The notes under the pieces: model-generated
Seen by the model: only the letters and a program-made list of their open reading frames with translations
Databases searched by the model: none
What the model was told of the DNA's origin: nothing
Shown: positions 32,466 through 45,464 of the stretch, in pieces
How the letters are laid out: the number at the start of each line of letters is the position of its first letter
Numbering within the stretch: the stretch's first letter is position 1
Translations under genes and position numbers: made by a program
Source: Coleophoma eucalyptorum
Taxonomy: Eukaryota; Ascomycota; Leotiomycetes; Helotiales; Dermateaceae
DNA: 64,000 nucleotides
Assembly: GCA_026120035.1 (NCBI GenBank)
Contig: JALRME010000024.1
Coordinates: 496,001 to 560,000, forward strand
Reading direction: 5' to 3'

Positions 32466-34987
32466 ATGGCTGAACCACCGCCAGTTTTGCCTGAGAGAGA
32501 TTCTACACTGCGACGAAACGGCAAAAAGAAATCATGTGAGCCATGTCGCAAAGGCAAGCTACGATGCGACCATGCTACTCCCTTCTGTGGGCGCTGTGTC
32601 CGCCGAAAGCAGACGATAAAATGCATATATCATCCTGCACCTATGACAAAACCGAAGGTTGTACCAGCTCCAACTCCAGCTCCAGTTCCAGCTTCAACTC
32701 CACAGACAGCCCTCAGTCTGGTTTCTGATTCTACTAGTATTTATGGCCAGCAGCAGCCGCCTACACATATAGAAACTACTAAACATGAACTGGGAGGTTT
32801 TTTCAGACCTACACCAAACAACCGACGTTGCAATCTGATCACCCTTCCAAATGGCGACGTCGACAGGCTTCCATTGCAAGGAGATTGTCCACCACCAGGG
32901 CCAACTGATGACCCATGCGCAAGGAGGCATCGAATCTGGAAAGAATCCAGATTTAGACGATCTCGTCGCTACTATGGGCCTACGAGCTTCTCGGCCGTCT
33001 TTTCTGAAGGCCAGGATGAATTTCCTGGCAGGTTGCTAAGCATTGCCGAAGAGGAGCGTGTACATCCTGCCCGATGGCCTTTCGATACGCAACCACTTTG
33101 GGGACGACGGAGGCCTGGTGCCCCTGGTGTTCGTATTAATGAGACTGTCAAGGCCTTGTATAATATTCCGTCGAAGGTCGTCTGTGAACGGCTCTTGGAC
33201 ACTTTTGACTCCTTCTACAATTGTACTATGGTGGGTAGCAATAGAACCAATCTCTTGAGAATTGATGCTAAATCCATTATAGAATGAAGTGATGATCCGA
33301 CATGCGATCTCCACGTTGTGGTCAACGTTTGGCGATGAGCTTAACGAGCCACGAGCTCCAGAAAAGCTTGCTACTATTGTTGAAGTGTTCCTAGAAAACG
33401 AAGAGACACCAATACTAGATCCTCCAACGGATGGTATGGAGTGGCTGAATACTTTTCTGGGTGCTAAGTTACGGTTTGAATCAGTAGGCCTACTTTTTGC
33501 TTTCTTTGGGATGGCTTACCATTCCCTGCAAGACGATGATCCTGTTTTTCGAGATCCATCGAATAATGGCCGAGATCGCAAACAGACTGCCTGGAGAATG
33601 GTCGAATGTGCTGATCTGTGCCTGAAGATGTGTGACTGTACCGATACTGTTAATGAAATTGTTGTTGCGCTTCTTCTCAACCTCTTGATTCTAGAAAGTA
33701 GCTGTGCTGGCGACGAGTGCTGGAAATTGCGACGACGTCATGGAGGTATGAATATTATTGGTTTTCAGTAGACATTACTGACGAGATGTAGACATGGTAA
33801 CGGCGGCAACCACCATTGGGCTCCACCGGCTTCCAGACAATACTATCGAAGGTCCTACAGCAGCTGGTGAATATAGTAGACGTCTCTTTGTGGCAGTGTA
33901 CCGCATGGATAAATTTCACAGCTCTCTGAACGGCACACCACCTCTATTGTGCCGACTGTATTGCAACTATCAACTTCCCCTAGACCTAAGCGACGAAGAG
34001 ATGTTCCTCCCCCATGCGCAACTGACAGAGTGCGTCAATAAGTTGGACATAAATGGATGGAAAACTCCACCTAGTTTTATGCCAATCTCTTGGCATCGAG
34101 CTTTGCTCCTCCTGAGTACTATACGTGAGGAGGTCCTCGCATTTACTCTGGGAGTTGGTGTTGATGTGACAGCCTCAAGAATGGAGTAAATTCTCAAAAT
34201 TCTTACATCGACAATTCTTACTAACGCTCTCCAGGGATCTTCAACGGAACTGCTACCAGATATATGCTGGGCTTCCTGAGCAGCTTCATTATTATGCTCA
34301 TGATACGACACCAAAACAAAGCTCGGGACTTATTCTTTTTGGTCGAGCATTCCTCCTACTTGACTATTTACAGAACAGGTTTCTCATTGAGCGGATATCA
34401 TACGCTCGGGGATTGACGAATGCGCAGGGGCTTTTAAACACGTAAGCTAAACATGCTCTAGTCTATAATACGGTGCCTGATTTCAGAATAGCGCGATTGA
34501 AATGATGGATACCACGATCATGTTTTGGACAAAGAGAGATCAGCTCATGATGTTTAGCTCGAACTTCGACTGGTTCATAACCTGTTATGGCATTCCAGCT
34601 GCAGGGGTCATCTGCATAGAACTCCTCAAGCAAACCAAAGTTGGGGACAAAGGCGCTTCCTCTGGTGTGCAGTTCTCTCGCTCAGGTAGCATCCAGAAAT
34701 TAACCATGTTTCTCGGCTTCCTAGAATGGATCAGGCCTACTGATGGGAATTACAGGCTTGCAGGCCGATTAAGGACGGTGGTAAGGAGGATTCTAGATTA
34801 TGTTCTGGATCCACCGACTCCCTCCGCCACGGAGGTGGGAGTTGGTGCTGGAAGAGGCAATGGAGTCGCTATGGTGGATGATGCTATGGATGTCAACTTG
34901 GATCTTTTGTTAGGCCTGGACGAGGTAGATTGCTTTGATTGGCTGAATACTGTTGACTGGACTCAGGGTCCGTGGATGGAGTTCTGA
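32466..34987 (+). CDS. Zn2Cys6 fungal transcription factor
   Basis: join(32466..33230, 33283..33745, 33792..34185, 34235..34441, 34492..34987), 774 residues. The zinc cluster is near the N-terminus, KSCEPCRKGKLRCDHATPFCGRC...KC, with six Cys in the CX2CX6CX6CX2CX6C pattern. A Pro/Ala linker follows (about residues 70-95). The middle carries the fungal-specific transcription factor (MHR) domain: LLDTFDSFYNCTM, FFGMAYHSLQDDD, VTAATTIGLHRLPDNT and RRLFVAVYRMDK. The acidic C-terminus (DDAMDVNLDLLLGLDEVDCF) could be an activation region. The start at 32466 is the first ATG; the frame upstream opens only with GTG. Its target genes cannot be told from this sequence; no metabolic cluster adjoins it. 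Confidence 0.9.
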
Positions 34988-35668
34988 AAAATTATATCTT
35001 TATATTTTGTGACATTAGATATCATGGGATAAGACTGAATTCTAAATCCATATAATTCGTACCAAAAGGGAATCCTGCCAACTATATAACCACTGTGCCT
35101 CAATCATAGATTGTTGCTTATTTTGCCTCTCGACCCCGTCTGAATGGCGTCATTCTTGTTCTTATCCTTACTTTATTTCAAAACGTGCTTTTATACCTTA
35201 AGCTACAAAATTCTGTTAATTATATACGACCTTGGAGGCCTCATTTGGAGTCTCCAAGCTGAAGTTAATCCAACCAGTCTATCCCTGCAATTAATTCCCA
35301 CAACGTGGACTAAGTGAACCAGTTTCGTCGCTTAGCATGCAGAAAGTCAATCAAGCGAGGCCGATAGTCGAGGGAATTTTGCACCGCAAGCACAATTGAA
35401 AACCAAGGCAAAGTATTAGTATAGAGGGTTCTTTTGATTGACCAGCCCTGCTAAGCTATAGAGTTTTTTGCGTAAGATAATTACCAACATGGAATCTATC
35501 CAGTTCTAAAGAATGCACAATTCCTCACAGAGAAATCAAACTCCCACCCTTCTCCCCCTCCATTATGAACGAGTTAAAAGCTGGCCAAGACATCAAGTCA
35601 TCATGAATAACACCCAAGCAATGTAAAAAGCATCATATCATGTACTCGAAAATGGGTGGATGACCCAT
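34988..35668. other. AT-rich intergenic region between convergent genes
   Basis: 3' flanks of the Zn2Cys6 gene and the alpha/beta-barrel gene. No coding or repeat feature recognised. Confidence 0.55.
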
Positions 35669-36437
35669 TTACAATCCGCGGAAACCCTTGACTGGGAAGC
35701 TAGAATGTGGTGTTAGTATCGAGAACCAAGGTAGTAGATTTGGATTAGTCTTACCGGAAGTTGACGTGGTGGACCTCAGCATCACCAATGCTCAAGCTCT
35801 TGGTGGCAGCCTTGCTGGCCTCGTAGGAGTTCCAGCCAGCAATGCCCATGAAGACCTTGTGGCCGTTAACCTCCTCGGTGGAGAAGCCGGAAGTGGCACC
35901 GTTGCAGCCCTCGTGGCTTGCAATAGCCTCAATGGCCTTCCTGGCATCGGCCTCGCTGCTGGTGGTTCCCTTCTCAAAGGTGATCAACTCAACGAACTGG
36001 GAGTCAATGACCTCCTTAGGAGCGTATGGCTTGAACTCGATGAAGTAGACAACTGGCTTGCCAGCCAAGAGGGGCTTCAAGCCGGTCATGACAGTCTGGA
36101 AGTCGGCAGAGGCCTCGAACTTCTTCTGGTTGTCAATGCTTTCCCAGCCTAGTCCAATCCCGCGTGTTATTATGAAGTTCTTATATCTGAAGATTGTGGA
36201 TCTTCTTACCGATGAACAACTCGAGCTTGTTCTCGTCCTCGCTCCAGGGGCCCCATCGGGTGCGGATATCTAGAAGATGTTTGTTAGAGACACAGAAGTC
36301 AAATTGTAAGCCAGCTGGGAAAACTTACAACCCTCTTGGGTCTTCAAGGTCTGGAGGAGGACCTTAAGTGCCTCCTTCCATCCATCAACACCAAGACCGG
36401 CTTGAACGGAGAGGATAACTCTTTCGGTGATAGGCAT
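35669..36437 (-). CDS. protein with two tandem dimeric alpha/beta-barrel (ABM/Dabb-like) repeats
   Basis: complement(35669..35699, 35755..36148, 36210..36269, 36329..36437), 197 residues. I do not recognise a named gene. The chain appears to be two ferredoxin-like halves. Half 1 runs from ITERVILSVQAG to VVYFIEFKPY with LELFIGWESIDNQKKFEAS. Half 2 runs from FVELITFEKG to EVHHVNFRF with HKVFMGIAGWNSYEASKAA. Each half has a beta strand, an amphipathic helix, a second strand with a GW(E/N)S turn, and a final strand. Such folds occur in antibiotic-biosynthesis monooxygenase-like and stress-responsive barrel proteins and normally dimerise. Codon use is strongly biased to C-ending codons and AAG, unlike its neighbours, suggesting high expression. 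Introns are 55-61 nt. Confidence 0.85.
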
Positions 36438-37131
36438 TTTGAAAGTTGATTAAAATTGAAGTAGATTGAATAAAAAGGCGTTTAAAAAAGAAGCTTTAGG
36501 CTTAAGAATGTTGTATTGAGAAGATGAAGTAGAAGTAGATTGATGATGAGAGGAAGAAAAGACAGAACATTGCCCAATCTTTATACTTCTTCTGGTCCCC
36601 TTGAATTTCCAGAATCTCACAGCTCTCACAGCTCGCAACCTTCAATACCAGCTCTTGACCCACAGCAGCATCATAGACATTCACATTGAAGCTCTGCTTG
36701 ACAGCGCTTAGGCCGTCGCCTATGCTCGTGCTCAACCGTGCGGACCTCATGGCGGGGACGAATTAAGTACCTTTCGCCTGGGGTAACCCGTCCCGTCATT
36801 CATGAAACGAAGCTTTACGTACGGTGACACCCAGTGGCACATTGTCTACAGCTGTCGCATCGTAACTAAGCGAGATATCGTATTCATGCACCCTATCAAT
36901 CAGCCCCTGTATTCGTATCTCACTGATACTTTGCGATGCGATGCGACTTTTAAGCAGATAGCTCATCAGAACTCGAGGCTCTGATATCGCAATAGAACGG
37001 GAACGGAGAATCAGATCCCGAGCTTTGACAGGCTTCGGGATATAGCTTCTATAAAAATAGATGCAGAAGCTCGTTACTGGATGAAAAAAAAATTCTATTT
37101 TGTACAGTTTCGCTGAAAACAAACTCAGTCC
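36438..37131. other. intergenic region upstream of the barrel protein gene
   Basis: Promoter and leader of the barrel gene (T/C-rich on the minus strand near 36440-36560) and the XDH 3' flank. No gene. Confidence 0.55.
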
Positions 37132-40100
37132 TCAGATGGAGATGAAGAAGCTCTTCTCACCCTCCTGAGGCTTCACCAGAGCTCGCTTGATGATAGGGTC
37201 TGCACAAGATATCCGGATCCTCTCTGGTGTTGCAGGACTTTCCAGTCTCAGCAGCCCGTCATCTTTGGAGTCTGTTCCCAATGAAGCTTCTACTCCGTAT
37301 TGCTTCCTTGCTGCTTTCAATGCATCACGAATCGCAAAGAACACGACACTTCCCATGAAGAGTGGTGGCTCACCAACTCCTCTACTGCGCTGAATTGTGC
37401 GCAGATTTTCCCAGGTGACGCCCTTCAATAAGGAGACGTTGAATTCCTGAGGAATGTCGCGGAATCCAGGAATCTTGTATGCCCCAGGACCTCGTGTTGC
37501 AAGCTGCCCCTTCATAGGACCACCACGAAACCATAGACTCTCTTCAGTCGTGAAAAGGCCCATTCCTTGAACAAATGCGCCTTCGACCTGTCCATAGTCA
37601 ATGGAAGGGTTGATGGATCGGCCCACATCCATTTTCACATCTGCTCGGAGGCAAGTCCAGTCTCCAGTCAAAGTGTCTATCTCGACTTCTGCAGCAGCAA
37701 CTCCTTGGGTGAAATAGAAGAACATCTTGCCGGTATTGGGTCCCCAGGTATACCCAATCTCCGGGGTCTTATAAAAGCCATTTGCTGACAGATTTACTCG
37801 GTCAAAGTAAGCAGCACTTGCTAATTTGCTCATCGGAGCATCTTCGCCAAATTTCTCTCGATAAGGTGCCAGCCTTTCATTAATTTGGGCACAGGCGTTA
37901 AAAATAGCGTATCCGTTCAAGTCAGACGACGCAGAAGCGGCAGTAGAAGACGTGTTTGCAACCGTGTTCGTGGCTGTTTCGGAAATAAATACGCTGTCAA
38001 GTGGTACCTTGAGAGCCTCTGCAGCTATCATGGTCATTTTGGTGTGGAGTCCTTGACCCATTTCGGTACCTCCATGAGCAACAAGAACAGATCCATCATG
38101 GTAGATATGCACCAGGGCTCCGGCTTGATTTAGGAACAACGCTGTGAATGAGATACCAAACTTGGTTGGGATCAAGGCAAGACCTCGCTTCTTCCACTTA
38201 TGAGAGGCATTGAATTTGGTCACTTCCTCTCGTCGTTCGGCATAATTCATCTCATCCTGTACTTGCTGGTACATAAGTGGCACATGCCAGTCTTGCAGCG
38301 CCTGGTTGAAATGGGTTTGTTCTTCGGATTTGTAGAAGTTGATCTCGCGAAGTTTCTCGGCGGGTATATTTAAACGATCGGCAATCTCTTCCATATACTG
38401 TTCTGCGACGAAAATACCCTGTGGCCCACCAAATCCACGGAAAGCAGTATTCGAGACAGTATTTGTTCTGCAACACCTTCCGCGAACATGGACATTTGGA
38501 ATGAGATAGCATCCATCGATGTGAGACAAAGCTCTGTCAAGCACTGCGGCGCTGAGGTCTTGTGTCCAACCTGCGTTGTTGAAGACTTCTGCATCTAGCG
38601 CTTGGAGTTTGCCGTCTTTGTTGACACCAACCTTCCAGCGAGTTAAGAATGGATGTCGTTGACCGGATGTTAACATATCCTCATCTCGGTTCAGCATGCA
38701 GCGGACGGGCCGGCCAGTTTTCTTAGCAGCAAGAGCGCAGATACCGGTCAATTGGATGGACCGAGTCTCTTTGCCTCCGAAGCCTCCGCCTAGGCGCTTG
38801 ACCCTGGATACAACCTTATTGGCAGCGACATTGCATACTTGGGCAACGTAGGTTTGACTAATTGCTTGTCAGCTTTCCAACAGAATTGCTAAGTTGCTAG
38901 CAAGAATTGTGGACACAAGACTTATTGAGATCAAATGATTAAGACATATTGACTAGAACGAAATGGTGACTTACGTTTCTGTCGGATTCTGGGTCCCGGC
39001 AAAGATCTCCATTTCTCCGTCTTCTGGCTTTGGGACAGCCACACAAGCATTGGTCTCCAAGTAGAAATGCTCCTGGCCACCCATCCGAGTGACACCGGTG
39101 AAAATATGGTCACAGTTCTTGAAGGCTTCGTCAACATCGCCTTTCTTGATATACCTGTAGTGCTGAAGGAAACTCTCCTGCTCAATCGCCTCCTCAATGG
39201 TGAATATTGCAGGAAGTTCCTCATAAACGATTCGAACTGCTCTTGCTCCGGCTTCTGCATGAGCTGCACTGTCTGCCAATATCATTCCGATTGGTTGACC
39301 AGCAGTGAAGACCTCATCGACTGCCAAAAATACTTCGTCACAGACTGGAGCTCCCCACCAATTGGCCTGTGGAGACGGCATGTCAGTGTGGTCAACCCAA
39401 TTGACTACTCCAGGTAAGTCCATTGCTGGAGAATAATCAACCTCTATAAGCTTGGCGTGAGCTTTGGTTGAAAGTACAAGATGACCATACAGCTCATTTT
39501 TCTGCACAGGAATATCATCGGTATACTGCGCTTCTCCAGTGCTCTGTTTGAGGGCTGCAACATGGGGATTGGCTTTGCCAAGAATCTTTTGTTCATAAGC
39601 GACGGACGCCTCACGATCCTCCTTTCCATGCGAGATTATTCGCTCGATCTCAGGAACTGCTTCAGCGTCAACCTCCGATGTTTTGACACCAGCAAGCTTG
39701 GTGAGAACTTCATGATAGAAACGATAGAAGAATCCAAGAGCGAGTGACTTTCTATATGTGGCCATTCCACCTGGTACACCAAATCGAAGATCAAAATCCT
39801 GTTCCAGAGCGTTCATGGTCCCTTCCAACGTAGTAGGATCTGTGAAATCCTTGCCAATGAGATATGCCCCTGCTTTCTTAGCAGCCACCGTTGTTGGTGC
39901 CATGCCTCCATAGACAAGGTCAACACTATCAACCACATTTGACTCGCTTAAAGATACACGGAGTGCTGCATTGACAATGGCAATATCGTCGTCTTTCCTT
40001 TTTGATTGTTTGTATGCCTGGAAATGCTCGCCTTTTTCTTTCGTTACAGGGATTCGAATACTTGCGATGATAGCATTGGCCGGTAAAGCCGTTGTTCTAT

Positions 40101-41614
40101 AGCCCTTGAAAAACTGGGACATTGGTATCTCTGTCTCTTCATCCAATGACTTGGCCACTAAAATTGCATTTGATGCAACGAAGACGGGATTTAAATCAGA
40201 AATTGGTGATGCTGTAGCTAGGTTCCCTGCAGGTGTGCCAACATTCCTAATCTGACGTCCTGCAAAGTATCTCAACTGTTTGAGAATGGCAGCGAAGACT
40301 TGACCTCGGACTGGTCCATAGTGTTTGATTGCTTCTTTGGCGATTGATTCCAGGTCTGTAAGGATGACATTACCACCAATCTCGAGATGGTCGTCCTTGA
40401 AGGAATACTGCCGTAGCTCGGCAATATCACCTACAAAGACGGATGCTGTATATTGCATGGCTTTGAACTTGATCTCAATCTGGGTTTCGGTGCTACCTCC
40501 GATGATCTTGGCTGAGGGATAAACGCTCTTGATCTCAAGTAGTTGCTGCATAGTGACCGGTCGATACCATCGCTTTCTCTTGTTTCCAAAGGCTAACGCT
40601 TTAAACTCATGTTTCCGCAGTAGTGGTGGGAAAATAAGTTCGGTGTCTGGGTGGTATTCGATGAAGCCAGGAGGAGTAAATCGTTTAATCGGCTGGTCAT
40701 CTTTGAGTCCTTTGTCTTTGCAGCATCCACCGCCACTAGCACTGGCATTCCCATTCTCCATGCAACATCCTCCCCCACCGTTTGATCTAGCTTTGCCGCA
40801 AGCACTTTCTGCGCTGAAGGTATGAGCAGCGTCAAGAATTGGGCGATATCCTGTGCATCGGCAGAGGTTGCCATCAAATGCTTCCTCAATGTCATGTTCG
40901 GATGGGCTCAAATCATTCCGTAAAAGTGCGTACAATGACATGACTATGCCCGGGGTACAAAATCCACACCTAAACAAATTGTTAGAGGTAATTTATTAAA
41001 GGTGTTGGTGCAGTAAGGAGAGAAGTGGATTGGGGCTGCGCTTGAAAGATCTTTGTAGACAATCTCCCCCAGCAAATTATCCAAACGAACTAAGACCAGT
41101 AACCCAATTACCAAGTTTGTGACAGTAAATATGGTTGCAACAAACATCCAAGATACTTCAGATCTAGTGCCGGATCGATGCAAGCAACTGAAGGAATATG
41201 TTCGACTTACTGTGATCCGTTGAATTTTGCTATCCGTTCTTGTGCAGGATGAGGTCTTTTAACATTGCCAATTCCCTCCACTGTGATAACATGCTTTCCA
41301 TCCACGCTCACTAATGGTGCCAAGCAAGCATTAACACTGGCATGATATATCTTCTTTGTAGTTGGGTTGTATTGTGAGACAACAACTGTACAAGCTCCAC
41401 AGCCTCCCTCAGCACAACCCAACTTGGTCCCAGTAAGCCCAATTCCACGAAGGTATTCGAGAAGAGTGATCTCTGGATCAATATTATCGATCTGGACCTT
41501 CGTTCCATTGAGGTAGAATCGGAGGGTATCGTCGTACTCAGTAGTTACACTCGACAAGGCCTGACTGGCAGTCTGCGAGACAGCAGGTTCTGGAGAAACA
41601 GCAATCGGTGCCAT
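37132..41614 (-). CDS. XDH: xanthine dehydrogenase (molybdenum hydroxylase)
   Basis: complement(37132..38857, 38975..40969, 41211..41614), 1374 residues. Oxidises hypoxanthine and xanthine to urate in purine catabolism, in the cytosol or peroxisome. Domains in order: plant-type [2Fe-2S] with [12 protein letters not shown]; second [2Fe-2S] with CGFCTPG and [11 protein letters not shown]; a Cys/Gly-rich linker [10 protein letters not shown]...GGGCCKDKG; an FAD domain with [10 protein letters not shown] and [15 protein letters not shown]; then the molybdopterin domain with [33 protein letters not shown] and the catalytic Glu in RGVGEPPLF. Length and order match the fungal enzyme (hxA of Aspergillus nidulans). 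Introns of 240 and 117 nt close in phase. GATA-type and inverted-repeat sites lie just upstream. Confidence 0.96.
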
Positions 41615-41631
41615 GATGGAAGTCGCAGCAA

Positions 41632-41645
41632 GATAATGCGATAAG
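41632..41645 (+). promoter_or_regulatory. pair of GATAA sites just upstream of XDH
   Basis: AGATAA at 41631-41636 and CGATAAG at 41639-41645, 18-31 nt before the XDH start codon. GATA factors of the AreA type control nitrogen-catabolic genes, including purine use, in filamentous ascomycetes. The sites are so close to the ATG that they may be in the leader, so function is uncertain. Confidence 0.35.
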
Positions 41646-41666
41646 CTGCAGTGCTACAGAAGCTCG

Positions 41667-41696
41667 CCGAGCGCTGCTCAGTCCTTCGGCGCTCGG
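41667..41696. promoter_or_regulatory. inverted repeat CCGAGCGC-N14-GCGCTCGG upstream of XDH
   Basis: Perfect 8-bp arms at 41667-41674 and 41689-41696, containing CCGA and TCGG half-sites like those bound by Zn2Cys6 factors. The Aspergillus purine regulator UaY binds TCGG-N6-CCGA; orientation and spacing differ here, so this is a candidate only. Confidence 0.4.
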
Positions 41697-43122
41697 TCGG
41701 TATTTCACTAAAAAATACTATCCGTATCTCATATGTCTCGTTGGCATTGAGCTTTCGACAGCAGAGAGGATGGGGGGGTTTTTTCTCTCGAAAATATGGA
41801 GTTTACAAAACATACATGTGAAGTAGAAAAGAAGAGAAACGAGTGAGGGGCAATCATTCTTCGTTATCGTCGGACGCGGCCGTTGTCCGAATTCAGGGCA
41901 CTTTAGGCGCTCAAGCGTTTAGTCATGTCCGTCCGTGTTCAACATGCCTTAGTACCTTGCATGCTGTTTTGTAACCAGTACGAATTACTGCAGAATTACT
42001 GCAGCAGCACGACATGTAGACTGCTTCCCGGGAGTTGTTCACAGAATGCTGGCTGTTGAAACTGGTCAGGATCTCCTAGCAATGGGCGAATCCGACACAA
42101 ACACATCCTCCATATCGAGTATCGTTCCAACCTCAAGCCTGTAGGTTCTCGCATGAGCAAGTGCCTGGGGATTAAGGCCAATAAGATGGGAACGACCGGA
42201 GTTCTGCGTAAGGGTCCAGCGGTGAAGGGAAACCGAATTTGCAACACCTCGATGCTGAGAGGATGCAGGCAATATGACGGCGGTATGCTGGTCTGCCCCA
42301 CAGTAAACCCTTCTTCCCATTTGGACGAGGCTTGAATTGACCCATAGGAATCGGCCGACGGCCATTGCTTTACTTAAGGCACCTTACTTAACGAGCAGGT
42401 TTCCGATAGGCAACTGATCACGTGAAATCGGTGCTCAACCAAATTCAAATTTTCACTTGAGATGGTAATCTTAGGAATGAAAATGGGAAACTGCAAGACA
42501 AAATTAATCTAGGTGGCTGAAAGACCAGTTTCTAATGCTCTTGTCAGAATAGAGGAATTTTCTGTCTCCACTTGCGAATGGAGTCTTGGAAGTTGTTGCT
42601 CGCTTGGCACCTCAATGTTACCCTTTCTCTTCATAGTAAGCTGATTTGTCCGTAGAACTTCCTAATAAGGAATAATTCCTTCCAATCCTACCAGCAGATT
42701 TATTTCCAGCTTCAGAGTCTTCTATCACCATAGAGCAGCAATGCAAAGCGCGCTGTTTCTAGAGTGGCGCAGCCAGGTTAGGTTGGAGAGAGACAAAAAT
42801 GTAACCTTGAGTTGTAGAGGAGGATCTTTTCCAGTAGTTGACGAGCTTCTCAACATATTCCGGCCCGAAATTGCGAAAGACCGTCCAGTTATAAAATTAA
42901 ATGTGAAACTTGGGAAGCATACAAAAGCAATGTTGCATACTTGGCAAACAGTTCAGCCTGAAGACGGTCTTGGAACGCGGGGTGGTCAGCCCTACCTTCC
43001 CCAGAATCACCCCAGTCTTGTGATAAACAGTCGGTAGCTTTGAATATATGAAGACTGAGATGCTCTTGAGCTTTGGCAGACATTGATCAACATCCGTTTT
43101 ACTTATTTCATCATTTCTCATC

Positions 43123-45196
43123 ATGGGGATCATAACTCACGCCGAGGGCACATCCGACCCTATTGTCACTCGCATGGTCGAGGAAGACAAAGTCATCTGG
43201 TACAAGAAGAAGAATCTGCGAAAGCTATACCTCTTACTCTTTCCAGCATGCATGGGAATAGAGATGACGTCTGGATTTGATTCTCAACTGATCAACTCAC
43301 TGCAGTTCATTCCACCATTCAACAAGTGTTAGGACACTCACGCATTCTTCAAAAAACTAATACTGACGGACACAGATTTCGGAGGTGGATACATAAATCC
43401 AACAACAAAAACGGCTGGTATAGATCCACCCATTTTGGGCCTCATCAACGCTGCATACTCCCTGGGTGCTATTCTTGCCGTTCCATTCGCCCCTATGGTG
43501 AATCAATGGCTTGGTAGAAGATGGACTATAATGTAAGTTAAGCGGTGTCGCTTCTTCGAGCATGCTAAATCTCATGTGAATAGGTCTGGTTCCATTTGCA
43601 TGGTTGTTGGAGCCTTATTGCAAGGATTTGCAGCCCATAGTAAGTACAACCCGTAGTTGTGCTGCTTTGCAGTTGACCTGATTGCTTTAGTCGCAATGTA
43701 TATCATTGCTCGGATGCTCCTTGGGTTTGGGATTGTCTTCTGTATCATTTCTGGTTCAGCTATGATAGGCGAGCTGTGAGTGCAATCCCCTATTTGACTT
43801 AATCTGCCCGCAGTCTTCATGCTAGACAAACTAATTCCTGTCACCGCCAGGTGTTACCCGAAAGAGCGAGCTACTATGACTTCGCTTTTCAACTCATCCT
43901 ACTTCATCGGTGCAATTATCGCTGCTGCCATAGCCCTTCGAACTGCCGAAATAGGTGGAAACTGGGCATGGCGAATTCCGTCATTGCTCCAAATCTTCCC
44001 TTCCCTATTTCAGATTGTTTTTGTCTTGTAGGCTTCCTTTCATTATTATATCGAACAAAATGAGATACTTCAAACCGAATGGTACTGACCTTTGCATAGC
44101 TTCCTTCCAGAGTCACCCAGATATCTGATCAGCAAGGACCGAGATGATGAAGCATTCGAAATCCTCGTCAAGTATCACGCTGAAGGAGATCACGACTCAT
44201 TGGTTGTCCGAGCTGAAATGGCACAAATCAAAACGACCATCAAGCTCGAGCTAGAAGCCGCCAAACTATCATGGAGGGACATGCTTCGAACAGCTGGTAT
44301 GCGACGACGAGTCTTTATTGTCAGCTTCATGGGATTATTCACACAGTGGTCTGGAAACACGCTCATATCTTACTACCTGAGTACTATCCTCGGCATGATT
44401 GGGTACAACACAACGTACGCAAAGACTCGCATCAATATGGCAAATCAATGCTGGAATCTCATTACGGCTACTGTGGCAGCACTGGTTGTGACTCGGTTTA
44501 AGCGACGTGCCATGTTCCTGCTCTGCACAACGAGCATGTTGATTGTATTCATCGGCTGGACCATATCCATGCAAAGGGTGCTGGTAGCAAGTGCCCAAGG
44601 GTTGAAAAACGGGCCTGCCTCTATAGCAGTTTTGTTCTTCATTTTCGCATACGCGCCATGTTACAATATCGGAAACAATGCTCTCACGTACAGTAAGCTT
44701 CCCTTGTCATATATCTTCTGCTAAATTCAGAGGACTAACTAGTCACCAAGCCTACCTTGTTGAAATTTTCCCCTTCGCAGAGCGAACAAGAGGTATAGCA
44801 GTTGAGCAGTTCTTCGGCCGTGGAGCAAATTTCTTCTCCACATATGTAAATCCAATTGCTCTGACCGCTATCACATGGAAGTATCTTATAGTCTATTGTG
44901 TTTGGATTGCGTTCGAGGTCACGTTTGTATATCTCTTCTACCCTGAAACATACGGTCGTACATTGGAGGAACTGGCCTTCTGTAAGTCTTTCCCCAAAAC
45001 CTCAACAAGATCAATATTTGGAAACTTTATCGATTGATTGACTTTTGCTGACTATCGTGCGAACGTAGTGTTTGAGGATAAGGCTTTGACAGATAACGTT
45101 GTTGTGGCAGTCGAGAAACAGATCCACTATGGAGACAAGGGGCCTGAGGTTGATGTGGCTCAGGTTGAGAGAGTGGTATCACAGAATGCGGTTTGA
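43123..45196 (+). CDS. MFS sugar transporter (hexose/lactose permease type)
   Basis: join(43123..43327, 43376..43532, 43584..43639, 43691..43775, 43851..44027, 44100..44692, 44751..44981, 45069..45196), 543 residues. Twelve hydrophobic segments. Sugar-transporter signatures are present: GFDSQLINSLQF in helix 1, NQWLGRRWTI in loop 2-3, FLPESPRYLISK before the central loop, and LFYPETYGRTLEEL after helix 12. It is a plasma-membrane proton symporter or uniporter for a sugar that cannot be predicted. The first junction needs a GTTAGG donor at 43328 to keep the frame; the neighbouring GTGTTA two bases earlier breaks it. Other junctions have strong signals. Confidence 0.88.
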
Positions 45197-45464
45197 ATTT
45201 GCTAATGCACATGGATTTTAACCAAGGACTCTATGAATCAATTTCGATCCTTGAGATGTCATCAACTTAAGCTACTTCGGTTATTGGTTGGAAATACTTC
45301 GGATATTCTATTCTCGAAATCTGGGAAACTCGCAGGCAGGATTTCTAAACTCTGTAGGTGCGGGTAATGACTAAGTAATGACTTTTCAGTTAAAACACAT
45401 AAGTGACGATACATATCTATACAGTAACACTATTGCTAAATGAAACCCCATTCAGGCCAAGAGC

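Larger units (their letters stand above)
41615..43122. other. divergent intergenic region, XDH and sugar transporter
   Basis: Contains promoters of two outward-facing genes. Near XDH are two GATAA sequences and an inverted repeat (separate entries). No supported gene; frames near 42066-42365 and 42741-43037 show no family. Confidence 0.55.
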
